Shown here: in pieces, positions 31,501-44,300 of the stretch
Position numbering within the stretch: position 1 is the stretch's first letter
How the letters are laid out: each line of letters begins with the position of its first letter
Assembly: GCA_963970005.1 (NCBI GenBank)
Contig: CAXAMN010021751.1
Location: 144,633 to 208,632, forward strand
Direction of reading: 5' to 3'
Origin: Durusdinium trenchii
Taxonomy: Eukaryota > Sar > Dinophyceae > Suessiales > Symbiodiniaceae
Length of the DNA: 64,000 nucleotides
Notes under the pieces: generated by a model
Told to the model about the DNA's origin: nothing
Database searches by the model: none
The model's input: only the letters and a program-made list of their open reading frames with translations
Position numbers and translations under genes: made by a program

Positions 31501-32640
31501 CCAGAGACCCAAATTACTCAAAGGGTCTATAGCATCTAGACAACCATTGGATTATTTTAGGGTCGGAAACTCCTCCTATTTCCTCATAATCTCTGCGCCA
31601 AGCCACATCACCAGGCTTAGTTTGAAGTGGCTCTTCTGGAGGAGCTGTTTGCTGTGGCGCAGGTGTCTGCTCTGCCCCTGAAGCCTTCACTTCAGATTTG
31701 ATGCTGGCATGGGTTCTCGGTTCAGCCTTGGGATGAGGTGTCTGCTCTGCTCCTGGAAGAACTGGCACAGCTACCGGCTCTGCAGGGAGAGGAACCTCCA
31801 GGATGATTGGCAAATGTCATAATGAGGTGATGGGGCCAGCAAAAAACAAGAAGTTCCAAACAGCAAAATTATTAAGAGAGTTTATGGCATCTGGTAAAGC
31901 ATCGAAATATTTTATATCGTGCCCCATGTATTGTTCATCCACTGTCCTTCACCAAGTATCACCAAGTCGTATCACCAGACACCCAAATTATCCCAAATTA
32001 TTAAAGGGGTCTATAGCATCTAGACAACCATTGGACTATTTGGGGATCAGTAATCCCCCCTATTTTCCTCATAATCCCTGCGCCAAGCCACATCACCAGG
32101 CTTAGTTTGAATTGGCTCTTCTGCAGGAGGCGTCTGTGCTGGCACAGCTGCTTGCTCTGAAGGCGGAGGAAGGTCCTGATGAACATTGATCTTGTCAGGA
32201 AAGTGGCTACGACATGTGTGGGATTGTGTGGACATGGCCTACCATCCTCTATTCCCATCCAATACTATGTTTTCCTATTCTATCTTCATCCTCCTGATTC
32301 CTGTGTGAGATTTTGTCCAGGAATGTCAAACCTCCGGCTTACTGGTCTATCTGATACGACAAATCAGCACCACGTTCCATCCCTCACGCAGGCCTCCCCG
32401 GGATCACCCATGTCTGGAGGCAAATCAGTTGAAGGAGGTAAAGGTGGCTCCTGGACATTTGTCAACTTGAGCTGGCTGCAGCTATGTAATGCTGAAGGCT
32501 CCGGCTTAGGCTTAGCTGTCAATGATTAAAAAAATATCCACCCAACCGCGTTCCATCCCCAATGGACGCCTCTGGAGGAAGATTCGCATCAGACTTGCTG
32601 TTCTGCTCACCATGCTCATCAGGAGGTTGGTCACGATCAA
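28567..32640 (-). CDS. Ulp1/SENP-like C48 cysteine protease with proline-rich N-terminal region, multi-exon
   Basis: The last exon (about 29884-28567, TGA) has the C48 signature: EKHQALMVL (His), VIDGL (Asp, 17 residues on) and PQQKDSWSCGF (oxyanion-hole Gln six residues before the nucleophile Cys), the spacing of Ulp1. A charged tail ends in KRLSEEEA. Upstream exons are about 30259-29995 (MLDFGQVLHGLVGVVRKHYG) and 30626-30413 (MLELSAWARFCDTQPG). Before these come Pro/Glu/Lys-rich exons at about 31340-30975, 31813-31570, 32200-32060, 32520-32390 and 32640-32530. The N-terminus was not found. Known C48 enzymes cleave SUMO or related modifiers; transposon-borne copies also occur. The gene ends 670 bp before the first exon of the transposon-like gene on the same strand. 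Confidence 0.6.
31187..32135. repeat. Tandem duplication of an exon-intron unit (about 470 bp)
   Basis: Bases 31187-31660 and 31662-32135 are two copies of one unit at about 470-475 bp spacing, easily aligned by eye. Each contains a Pro-rich exon end (LPAEPVA, PGAEQTPHPKAE), a splice junction, and an intron with GTCTATAGCATCTAGACAACC and an AAATATTTT hairpin remnant, then the next exon start (QTKPGDVAWRRDYEE). The exon parts diverge less than the introns. The duplication lengthened the Pro-rich region of the protease gene. Confidence 0.85.
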
Positions 32641-33149
32641 CGGCCGTGTCCTTGGAAGGAGGTCATGACAGGCTCAGGTAACGGCAGGTGCATCTGATAT
32701 ATATCTTTCATTATCCTTTGTGGAATATATTTGTGCGAAACTGAAGTTAGCTGAGGTACTGAAGCAAGAGAGGCAAGTGTTGCGGTGAGTCTGATGCTGT
32801 TGACCCAATATCCGTGGTGCCAAACGCAACAATGGTGAGATGCCCGCTTGTGGCCCGTTGACGTCAAGCTCTCACTGTCCTACAGGCATGAGCGCATGGC
32901 GGAAAAGGAAAATATAAATTAGAATATAAAACAATGAAATTCAAGCAGCTGTTGTATTCTTGTATATTCTTTTGTTATCTTTGGGCCAAGCTGCACATTG
33001 CGAAACCCATCGGCCATGTTTGGCTTTCCACACGGCAGGCTTCATACTGCCTGTGCCTAGGACAAACAAATATTCAAAAACTATTTTATGGGTATGTCAC
33101 ATCTGGCAATCCCACTGTATATATAATACTCTTTCCCTGATACTCAAGG

Positions 33150-33225
33150 ATATATATATATATGTGTAAATATTCCTTGGGTATGTGACATGTACCACAC
33201 CCCCTATATATATATATATATTTTT
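33150..33225. repeat. TA microsatellites
   Basis: Two short (TA)n tracts lie in AT-rich spacer, separated by a diverged copy of the ATTCC inverted-repeat element (about 33165-33205). Confidence 0.8.
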
Positions 33226-33669
33226 CAATAATGTTAAAAAATCTATTGAGTTTACTAAATGATACTACCGTCTACTCAGCAAAGTAACAAAATTAAACAT
33301 ATAGGCACTTGACCAATAGGCACAATGAGGCACAACTCAACCGCTTTCAAGTGATGCAATACATTACAATGACAATATTTACATGCTGTCCGCCCTCTGA
33401 CACAATTTCCCACCCCTCCCAAAAAAACATGGGGCTTCGTCCGGCTCCCTGCCCACCACCATTTGACTCAGGCACACATAGCAACATGACATTTCTCAGG
33501 AGGAATCGGCGGGTCACCATGTGGCGCCGACATGGTGCGTGCTAGGATCGAACGGCTTCAACCCCAAGCCTTGAAATCCCAAACTGCTCTCCGCCGGCAT
33601 TTTCGCTGACATGAAATGCAGAATCCCTCCGTCTCACGTTTTGGATGTCACGATCTCCGTTGAAATTCC

Positions 33670-33903
33670 CAGTTCTGGAAAAGACCAGAACTGGCACCCA
33701 GTTCTGGAAAAGACCAGAACTGGCAACACAAAAAAAACTCCTAGGTAGATTATTTAGCCAGTGTCGGATGAAAATAGCCGACACTGGAAGAAATGCACAC
33801 AACACACACCCAGTTCTGGAAAAGACCAGAACTGGCAACACACACAAAAATCCTATTTAGTCCTATTTAGCCAGTGTCGGAAAATTGAATAGCCGACACT
33901 GGA
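33670..33903. repeat. Cluster of five perfect 10-bp hairpins of two kinds
   Basis: Type A is CCAGTTCTGG, spacer AAAAGA, CCAGAACTGG, at 33670-33695, 33699-33724 and 33811-33836. Type B is CCAGTGTCGG, a 10-12 base spacer, CCGACACTGG, at 33759-33788 and 33872-33903. Order is A, A, B, A, B. All five stems are perfect. The spacers between A and B share TCCTA and ATTTAGCC, so an A+B unit is tandemly repeated. A direct repeat CACCTTTCGGCG follows at 33946-33957 and 33966-33977. Confidence 0.9.
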
Positions 33904-33909
33904 AGTTGA

Positions 33910-36900
33910 GCCCAACGATTCCTAAAGAAAAAGAAGATGAGTTGCACCTTTCGGCGCTATTTTACACCTTTCGGCGTACTAGTTACAAGTAGTGTTTCTT
34001 TATCTTTTTGTGGGCTGGGCGTGCCCAAGCTAAGGCCCATGAACGCCAGCAGGATGAAGATGATAAAGCCCATGGAATCCTATGTTGATAAATAATCCAG
34101 GTCATACCCCCAGTTATACCTCCCTATACCCCCTGTTCAAAAATAATCCATGGAAACTAATCCAAAAAAAAATAATCCATGAACTCACGGTCAGACCTGG
34201 ATTAATTAACTAAGGCGCCCCCCCATATGTTCTTTCATTTGCCTTTCACTTTGCATTCATTTCCTCTCAATTTCCTTCAAATAGGTAATATGCTCAAACC
34301 GGTCATGTGGGTATCCTCTCAAGCGCATTCTTGTCATAGTTTGTTATTGTTATAGTTTTTGCTGTTATCGTGTTGGAGGCCTGTGCAGGTTGCCACAGGG
34401 TCCATGAACATGTACATGCATAAGCTCATTATTGTTTCTGACTCTTATCGTTTTCTGGGCCAGCACTGCCGTGTTAAGGGGCGGGCCACTACTCTCATGG
34501 GCCAGGCGCGGGGGTTCTTGCACTAGCCCAGGTCTTTCTACCCAGTCATCTTGAAAAAGTCTTTCTGATTTTGCTCGCCACACAAAAATCTGGGTGTTGC
34601 TCCATGAGCCTCGGTGTCCCTCTGAGTGGCCGCACGAGCTCCTTCGGGGCCACTAAGCCATTGCCCCGCTGGGGGAAGCACCGCACCTGTCATCGAACAC
34701 ATCCAGCACCATCCAACAGGTCACCACCTGTTGGATGGTCCTCTCTCTCATGCTGTTCTTTTTGTTGGGCACTGTGACACCACACCACCTCAACTCCACC
34801 TTCTTCGGATGCGAACCCTCAGTCCCCTCCGAAGCTTCTGCCCGAAGCTAGAGGCGTTGGGCGCCAAACCAAGCGCCGGTGGCCGATGACCTCCGTGCTG
34901 TGCTCAGGTCCACTATAGGTCCTATGTTGGTTTCTTGAACAGTATTGTATTGTCCTGGTCAAGTTCCTCATTACTTTTCAAGAATCAACCAGAAGAGTGC
35001 TTAGTGCTCCAAGATAATTATTTGCCACGATGTGCTCCGGCTTTTCTTCTCATCCTTCGAATAGGGTCACCGATGGAGTGCCCCTACACTGGATCTCCAT
35101 GAATGATCTCCAGCCCTTGGACCATCCGGGTGGCTGAATTGAGCTGAAGACCTCTCCAACGTCCCTCTTGATTGGCCTCAGGAGCTTCTGAACAACCTCG
35201 CCACAAGTCCCTCAGCAGCGAGGCACATGTTCTTTCTCACGAAGTTGTTGTTTTCTTGTTGGTTTATGCGTGGCAGTCTACAAGTAATCAACAGAACACA
35301 TGACCCTCCAGGTGTGTGGTCGGGGGGGCCACCTCCTTCAGGTGTTTTCGGCACTCCTCCAGGGGGCGTTTTCGTGGCCCGTCCGCTTGACCCATGGGTC
35401 GGGGCGTGTGTCGCGTGTCGCTCGGTGTGGATGGAGGTGTTGATGCATGATCTCATGTGCCACGGGGGGTATACGGGGGTGTGCTGGTTGATCCCCAAAA
35501 ATCGGTCCCAAGTCAGGCAGTCGCCTGAACTCTTTTCAAACAACATGAGGCACAATCGGCACAATCCCCAGAATCCGCGAGGTCACTTTCTTGAAGTGAA
35601 CATAGTCTAGTGAACCTGGTGAGACAGCGATTGGCATGGGGCTTATGGAGAGTCTTGGATCACCACTTGGATGGCCTGATGGGCCTAGTAGGGTTAGTAG
35701 ACTCTTTTTGGTGAACCAGAAATGAACTACCAACCCATTGGTCAAGCAAAGCCCCACATTGCCGGGCACACGAAAACGCATGAACACCTGCATGCTGGCT
35801 CTCTTTAAACAGGCCGCATGTCTGGACTTCATGTGGGCCGCATGCCTGGCATCCTCCCTGCGTTTCCGCCAGGTCGCTGTCGCACCACTTCTCGTGTGCG
35901 GTCCATGTGAACCGCCGCCCTCTAGGACCCGTCTCGTGGCGGGCGGAAAGCGTCGCTGAGGGCCAGTCCATCAGCCGAGAAACATCCGAGATGGAGATGG
36001 ATTCGGGTAGGACAAATGGATGATGTACGTGATGGACCTGTTGGATCGAACACGTTTTGAGCTTCGCTTCTTCCGATGCTGAAGATCTATAGTGCAACAT
36101 GCTGCTCACACCTTTTTGAGATGAGTCCTAATTCCAGCGATTGTGTGGAGACCATTTCCAAAAACATATCTCCGAGAAGAGCTTCCAGTTTGGTTCTTAG
36201 GCTCTAGGCCTAGGGGAAAAACCACCATATCCAGTTTGCTGGTAAACTTGCTCACCTCTCTGCTGGACGTCCGCTTCGACGATCCTTCTTCCAACTTCCC
36301 CCCGTTCGTCCACCTCGTCGCGTGCTTCGCTTCGTTTTCCCTCTGAAGCGCGTCGAACAGCGAGGCAACTCGCGAGTCCAGCAGAGTGAAACGAGTCCAG
36401 CAGAGGTTCTTCCTTCCAAGTTTTTGGGGTGAAGATGGCTGCGAGCCCGGCCAAATGACAGCATTTTGGAGAACTCAACAAGCATGACGGATCTACTAAG
36501 CCCTGGTGGTGGGAACCATATAGAAACCTGAAAGCCACTGGGTTAAGAAAAATGGTCTTCCATGGTCTTCCGTTTTCAGGTTCGTTCCCTGGTGTATATC
36601 TGTATATCAGTCTCTAGAATTACGTGCTGAAAAGGGCCTAACAATGGCTAAAAACGTTTTTTGGCCGTGGCTCTTGTGCTGAAAGTCTCCCCATGGCATG
36701 GCACCTCATGGTGACCATGGCTGACATGACAGCCCCGCCAAGACTTTCGCCCTGCGCGGGGGGGGCTTTACAAAAACTACGGTTCCAACATAAATACGAT
36801 TGAAAAAGCTCAGAGGTAGGCGAAGGTGTACACTCCGTCCTTATTCAGATCACCAGAATCATGTACACTTCAACTTTACACGGGACCATCTCCGTCCATC

Positions 36901-37690
36901 TCCCACATAGATACATCATGGATAATGGCGGAGCTTTTGACACCTCACCAACCAGGCGTAGGCCAATACGCCCAGAACAATATGCCGGCTCCCCAAGAGG
37001 AAAAAAGCGGAACATCTCCCGCGTGGCGCGGGAGAGGCGCGACGACTCTGGGGACTCAGCTCGTCTCAGGAGAGAAGCTGCGGTTGCACTTGGGCCGTCT
37101 TCGCGACCGGCGTAGGCGTCTTCGGGACCGGCGTAGGCGTCTTCCCCCAAGGGAAGGCAAACCAGTGAAGACCACCCTTGAGGCCGGGGAGGGAGATCAA
37201 ACCTGAGAGGCGTCCACACGTTGACATCTTAAGTATAGTATAGTATAGTGGATTGAGAGTAGAGTAGATGGCACAAACCCCAATGTCGGTGGTTTATATG
37301 GAACCCCCATCCAAAGGACATCCTGAGTCCTGGGGTCTGTGCCATCAAACCTCTGAAACCACTGTATCACAGGAATTTAATGAGGAGCACTATAGCTGTG
37401 GTCCTAATAGGTGTCATACATTCTTGCCGTGTCCTATATACGTTTTTTTTGCTTGAACCAATGCCCAAGTGGTGCTTGACCGGTCTTCCTGCGTAGGGCT
37501 TGGTGTTGACTCTTGATGTGTAACCCTCCTCGAGATGTACGTCCCCAGGATTGGGGGGTTATTTATCACCAGTCAACATACCAACAATAACATACAGTAA
37601 TCATAGATACATACCAACATAATCCACCATATACCTAATCCTGATCAATCAAACAAACAAGTAACCAACCAGCACCGCCCAAAGAGTGGT
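33910..37690. other. Intergenic, no supported gene
   Basis: Long stretches were read on both strands without a convincing exon. Visible items are ATAATCC-type AT-rich repeats (34090-34210), a block related to 18580-18640 (34225-34275), a CCAACAGG...CCTGTTGG inverted repeat (about 34717-34735), and a near-tandem repeat of GGCGTAGGCGTCTTC at about 37108-37144. Most frames here overlap on opposite strands and look like chance. Confidence 0.4.
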
Positions 37691-37732
37691 TCTTGGAAGG
37701 AATGGTCATCATATGGTCTTTCGGGGTCTTTC

Positions 37733-37920
37733 ATGTCTTTCGAACTCGCAGTTCGGGCTGTGCTGGATGGAAAAACAGAAAACGCTGATGATCTCATCGC
37801 AGCTGCTCGCGCGGCGCCCGGAGTTTTGGACCTCTCTGATGCGCAAATCATCCACGGAGGCGGCGCTGTTCATCTTCTCCACCTGGGATGGAGTGGAGAC
37901 AAGGAAAACACGTGGACAGT
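37733..37920 (+). CDS. Possible plus-strand first exon, unrecognised
   Basis: An ATG frame reads MSFELAVRAVLDGKTENADD, then LIAAARAAPGVLDLSDAQII, HGGGAVHLLHLGWSGD, with biased codon use. It is the only plus-strand coding-like piece between 33 and 48 kb. Opposite-strand frames are also open, so the support is composition only. Confidence 0.3.
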
Positions 37921-38661
37921 GGGACATCAACTTGGAAACCAACCAGTCTCTGGCTGCAAAAACCAGGCCATCCTTGGATGTTTGGGTAGCTTGTTGAAGG
38001 TGTGTTTGATAGCGTTTGATCTCCCAAATTTCACTCAGAACATGTCTTTAGAGTCTTTACGTTGTTGACATTTTGCGGTGATATAAATCATGTCGTCATG
38101 GTAGTGAAACAACATTAATAAAAAAAGAACATGATATCGAAATTGGATGAAATTGGGTCCGTTTCAACACCGCGTAGTTCTGTTTTTGCGGAGTCTATAT
38201 ATATATATAGTTGCCGTGCAGCCGTTTGTAGTTGCGTTAAAGTACGTTTTGTTGAATGCTCCACCGCTGGGTGACAATCTTTCTGGGCCACTTAGACCCC
38301 TGCCAACTCTTGCCATGAATGATTCTGCATTCTGCAGCTGACATCTCACTACTGGTCCCCTCATATACTCCATTGCACTCCTTCCAAACAAGTGTCCCAA
38401 CAAAAGAAACAAAACGAGTCCAAAGAACACATCAACAAGATTGAGCATGTATATATATATATATATGTATGTATATTAGAACAACGATGGTTGGCTTGAC
38501 CTTGTGTGGGTTCCCCGGTGGGCGGTCTTTTTCACACGGTCAGCGAAACGGGCAACTCATCAGGATCATCAGGCACCCAGTGAGAAGTAAGAACTCTATA
38601 GCTTTCAGCCCTCTGGAGTCTGGAGGGAAAAACACATACCCCACCCACCGTCTCAAGCCAC

Positions 38662-41313
38662 GTAAACTGCCGCGTATTCATGAGCCTGCACCTGCAGCGG
38701 CACAGACGCCTCGGCAACGGAAACGGTGACCCGTCGCCCTTTGGTGGCCCAGAGGGGGTTCACATCAACACCCAGGAAAACGGTGTCCAAAAGATGTTCA
38801 GGTGGGAAAAAGGTTGGTCATGGTTGGTCCATTGCCCACTGACAGGTGGGAGGGAGTGTTTCACTGAATCACTATGATGAGTATACGAGTTATGAGGCCA
38901 CTGAAAGATGGGAGGAGTTGATTACCCTCGACATGAAGTCTCGAGCTCTCGGGAGGGTCCATTAAGGAAGAGTCGAGCCGATCAAATCCATCCGACTCCC
39001 GGTTCGGCCGGGTTGGTGGAGAATGGCCCCCAAAGACGAGATTCTTGGACCACTTCCATGAGGTTTTCAAGGGGTTTTTCACTTCCATGTCTTGTTGAAA
39101 AGCCTCGGAGGGCGGGATCTGGGGACAAAGGCCTCCAACGCTGCCGTCTGCGAACGGCGACCCTCTCGGCGACCCTCTTGAACCTCCCTCCAGAGTCCGG
39201 TCTTTGTGCAAAACCGTGTGGCCGAGATGATGCGGCAGAAGTCTTCGGAATGGATGGCCACCAGTTTGCAAAAGCTGTGGCCTTTGTGGTTGAAGGAGTT
39301 CCGAAGGAGTCCCGTTGTTCTTTCTGGCGGAGGGAGGTGTGTAAAAAAAAGGTTTGGAAGTGAGGACGAGCTGAATGAGTCGTGAACAAACATTGGTTTC
39401 TACCAAAATGAAGGAGAGGGAGAAAAGCAACAAGGAAACAAAGAAGGAAGTGGCTAGGCAAATCTCTCCATTATATATATACTTATATGCGTAGAAATTA
39501 ATGTTTTGCAGTACTTATACAAAGGGTTTAACATTGGAATGCATACGTTTGGGTCATTGGGCCATTTTATGCCAAGCCTTGAATATGGGCATTTCCTGGC
39601 GACAGTAGGTGACTCTACATCTACATCTAGCATTTTGTTGGTATAATTACAAGCCGCCTTGGACGTGCTTGCTTGAGAACTTCCAGCCACAAATGTACCA
39701 CACCTTCCTAAACTGAGGAACACAAACCTCACTCACGCTCTGAACTCCAGGTTCCTCCGCAGTGCGAAGCGGCAAAGCGACCATGCCCCACCGAACGCTC
39801 CCCGCTCCCCTCCACCTGAAGCGATCCCAGCGGCAAACCAGGTCGCCCACATGGTTCCAGGAGGTCCACAAACACATCCTAAACGGAACCGAAGAACTGC
39901 CCACCCATCCATGTCGGTCGATCAGGGCCGATCCGACCACCAACAAACCGCAGTCGCGTAGCTCGAGGTGTCGAGGCGGCCAGAAAGCGGGGGTCTCCGG
40001 TCCACCGGCTTTCCATGGCCCCAGGCATTGTGATTTGATCTGAATCGTATCTGATACTTCTTCCTATAGGTCTTTGTGTAAAGTAAACATCTTGACACGT
40101 CTTAACCAGACTCACTAAGATGCAATGCGCATGAGAAAAAACACCTGCGAATCGGCATAGAGGTGGAAATACTAGCCCGTGAGATATGCTCTCTAGCCGC
40201 TAGACATCTATAGATATCTATAGCCCTTCAAGAAAAGCCACGGCATCTTGTTCCTTGTGCTGGAGTGCTCGGCGCATGTCAATGTGCAGCCAAGGCTCTC
40301 CGAAATCCAAAGGTCATTTGATGCATCCTTAGGATTAGTCATTGGTCAGGGGCCTGCAACAAGTTAACAAACTCCACTCCGAACTCTGAAAAACTCAACA
40401 CCCCAAAGTAATTCCAAAGTACCAATTAGATCCAATTAGAATGCGGCTATACTGCAGCCACAACTGGAACTTGAAACATGATCTTCCCCTCTGATAAGTG
40501 GTGCTCTCTCCCGTTGGGGGATTTCCTTTCCCAAAAAACATGGCTCTCACAGCCTCCCGGCCTTCTCAAAGCCTCCCTGCAAATAGCGCATGGAGCCGCT
40601 GGTGACCATGTATGCGGAGCAGGCCGCGTGCCCTGCGCAGAAGACCACGTCATCCTCCGCCAAGCTGTGGAGCGAAATCGCTTGGCTGGCCTCGAATGCT
40701 GTGGGTCAAATGACCCGAGGTGGAGGGCTGCGGCTCAGTTCAGAGTGAAAAAACAAGAACATGGTCAACTGATGTGCAAGGGAGAAAGGGTCTCACGTGG
40801 GCCCCTACGAGTACAGTCGTTGAGGGCTGTTCTGTTTCCAAAGAATCTCCAAGTTCGGAGTCAAGTTTGGGGGATTGTGAAATCATTAGCATGATTTAGC
40901 ATGACAATACAGTTTCCTTGGGCAAGTAAGCGCGTCCCTAATTACTAAACCTGACCTCACTTTACTGGAGTTGATGATGCAAAAACATTACTCAATGACT
41001 CACTGAGGTGAAAAACACCAGAAAATCGCACATCAAGGACTAGGTCCAGGTCGTTTTGGTCGTTGGACACTGGATCCTTGGACCTGTTTAGGGCAGGGTG
41101 ATGACATGTGAGAGAACAAGTGTCCCTGTGGGTTGGGGACTTGGCCGAGACGGAAAGAGACGACCCGTCCACTCTCTCTCCGGGACCCGTTCGAAGCCAA
41201 GGGAAAGCGGCCCATCGGCTCTTATACATACAGCAAATTATTATAATATGATTAAAGTTTAAGGCATCCCATATGCCATATGCTCTTATAATTGCCGATT
41301 TCAGCTTGTTTTT

Positions 41314-41351
<38 letters not shown>

Positions 41352-44300
41352 CTCTCTCTCTCTCTCGTCTGCATCGGCTGGTGCGCACATACTCCAAAAT
41401 CACCCAAGTCGACCAGGTGGTGGGCAACTTCCTAAAGCCTACCGAGATCTACGCTGAGTCAGTCAAACACCTGCAAAACGCTTCCAGTCCCCCTGGGCCC
41501 ATCATCCCGTGATCCCCCTGGGGCCCATCATCCGGTGATCCCCCTGAGGCCCATCATCCGGTGATCTGCTGGTGTTTCACCGAAGTGGCCAAGGTTTGCA
41601 AGCTCTTCCCTTCTTGCAGGCTCAGGCCATTCCCCAGCACGTCCGCAAAGAAGACCATCCGCATGAGCTGCGAGCTGTAGCGTGCCAGCTGCAACTCCGC
41701 CTTCCGCCGAAGCCATCGAGCTCGGTTCGATCAGAAGGACGAGATGAGCCGAAGCCATGCGGATGCGGATGCCATCGGTCCCGGCATGCGAGAGGGCTCT
41801 GTTTCTCTGAGGTCCTGGATGGACCTCTTGGCTGATCTAAAAGCCGAACAGAAGTCGCAGCTTCGAAGACCCTCGCTCTGAGTATGTCTGCTCCCCCAAA
41901 GACCCACGTGAAAGCCGTCACACCCAACCACAGAGGCGCGCCCCCGGCCATCTGCCGGGGCCTGTGCCCACCGCCGCCCGGCAGCACCCGGTCACGCAAA
42001 CCTCTGTTTTTGCTGAGGGATGAGACAACATTTTTTGGGGGGGGAGTTGATGGGGGTGGGTGGTCCGGAGGTCATACTGTACAGGTGTTCTAGGTCATTT
42101 ATAGGTTATGGGCCATGTTCGGCTCATCAGGGTAATCAACAGGATGCACCACTGACATGCACTTGTTGGACTCACTCACCTACTATCGCCTACTGGTCAA
42201 AGAACACATCGTTAAGACCCTGTGCTCCTGGGGCCCCTCATGTTTCACAAGAAAAACCGACGCCCCACACCCACTTTCGACACCAAACAGGTGGAGAACA
42301 CTGTCTCTGAGTTCCGTCTCTTCCGGACGGACGCCTGGAGGGACTTGGAGAGGAAATCCAAGATGTAAGGATCATCTGAATTGGCCATCCGCTCCTTTTC
42401 GCTCTCTCGCGTCTCGCACGAGAGAGCAAGAACTCGCTTCCGTGTGTCAAGAGGTTTGTGGCCCACCAGGTCCGTGAGAAGGGTTGAGAATGGTGATTCA
42501 GGCGGTCGGTGGACGAATGGGAGAAAGAACGTAACTTGAAACACCCTGGAAGTCTAAGTTTCACACACCTCTCTCTCTCTCTCTCCATCGCCCTCTCCAG
42601 GAGATTAGCCTTTGGGCCTCCGAGCCCTCGATGTGAGCGAACCAGCGAGCAACAATTTACCCTTTCGGGTCCATGTCACCACTTTGGAAGGAGTCACAAG
42701 TTGCATGTGGGCCCTGTCTTCGTTGAATGCGGCCGCGGGATTGCATCGACTCCAAGGCCGTGAGCGTCGCCACGACCGAGAGTCGGGCGTCGGGCGGAGG
42801 GTCGTGAACTCCCGCGGTTGGATGGACCGAGAAACTGGGGGACGCTCTTGGGGACTGGGATCCACTTGGACAGGCCCTTCCTGAAGCGTTTTTTCCGCGT
42901 GAGGAACCTGAAGATAGATCGATGCCATAAGCCCAAACGGACCACCAAAGCATCCTCTCCACAAACTTGGGGCTGACCCTGGAGGGTGCACCCTCTCTTT
43001 TGAGCCATGCAATCCACGTACATATACCTACAGTATACCATCTTCATCCATCTTCAAACCACGGCATGCCAAGGCTCATGATAGGTGTAGTGCAGAAAAC
43101 GCGTCACGCGCTGGGAGAGACCGTCATGCACTTGGCTGGTCCGCAGAAAGCGACGCAGCAATCCAAACTGTTGGGTTTGCTCCATCCTCGGCACCCACCG
43201 AGGTGACCGCTGCATTGACTGTCTTTTGGTGCTCTGACTTCGACTTCCACACATGGGTGAGTCCATGGAATGGACGCTGATTGCCAAAGCAGGGGGATGA
43301 TTGAAACATCAACCATGGACCCCATAATGATACATATGCCACAGTCTCTATCATTTTTCATGAAAACACGATTCGGGCTCAAACACTGAGTTGCGCAGAA
43401 TGAGTTGCACCGGTGCAACCAGTAGGAAAAGTAAGTAGCTCAATCCAACAGAGCTAAGGAATTCCATGTGCATGTTCTTTGGCTGTTCTACTGTCTGCTA
43501 CGCACGCATGAGGAATACATAGGAATACCCTTCCAAAGAGCATGAGTCAACTACTGAGTGAAAACTCCCTCCTTCTGCCGCTAGCTACAGCTGGGGCCAC
43601 CAAGGCCGAAGAACGGCCAGGGTAGCAGGTAGCAAAATCTGATCGAAAGCCAGGGCTGTTTGAAGTAAAGCTTCCTTCAATCATCTTGTTGAAGAGCGTT
43701 GCCATTATATTCAAGCATCCCATTTCCAGATTCCATTTCTAGACTTGGCGACCCTCCAATCGACCAACATGACCAGCCGACCGTTACACGACGTCCAGGT
43801 GGAACCGACCCCACTTCGACGGCGGCGGCTTCTCGGAGACCCAAGCATCCGTTTGCTCTGCAAGGTGCTCACCAGGGACGTCATGGAGCCTGGGAGCCGA
43901 TGAAACCAGGCGATCGCTGAGCGAGCGATGGACCCCATCCACCCAATTCATGGGTCTCTCTCTCTCTCTCCCTCCCTCCCGGTGGTTTCACCTCGAAACA
44001 ATTCAATCATCCCAAGTTAAAGGTTGAAAATCAGAAACATCTGATCCTACGCAAATCTGATGATGTCTGATGTCTGGGAAGCTCACCACCCATGTCGATG
44101 ACCTGTCTAAAACCATAGATTGACCGAGAAAAGGCCCGGGGGGTGGTGCCGAGGCACGCGGTGGCCGTGCCGAAGAATGGGGATGATCAAAGGATCTATG
44201 CCTCAATCCTCCATAGTACAACTTCGGGCTGTTTGGGTTTATGTTGATTTGAATAGCATGGATCGTATAGTCTTGGGGTATGGTTTTTGAAACCCTTGTC

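Noticed and set aside
43711..43938. Arg-rich frames on both strands near 43.8 kb as an extra ion-channel exon
   Set aside because: Both strands are open and neither frame matches the expected S6-to-C-linker sequence; the missing exon was not identified.
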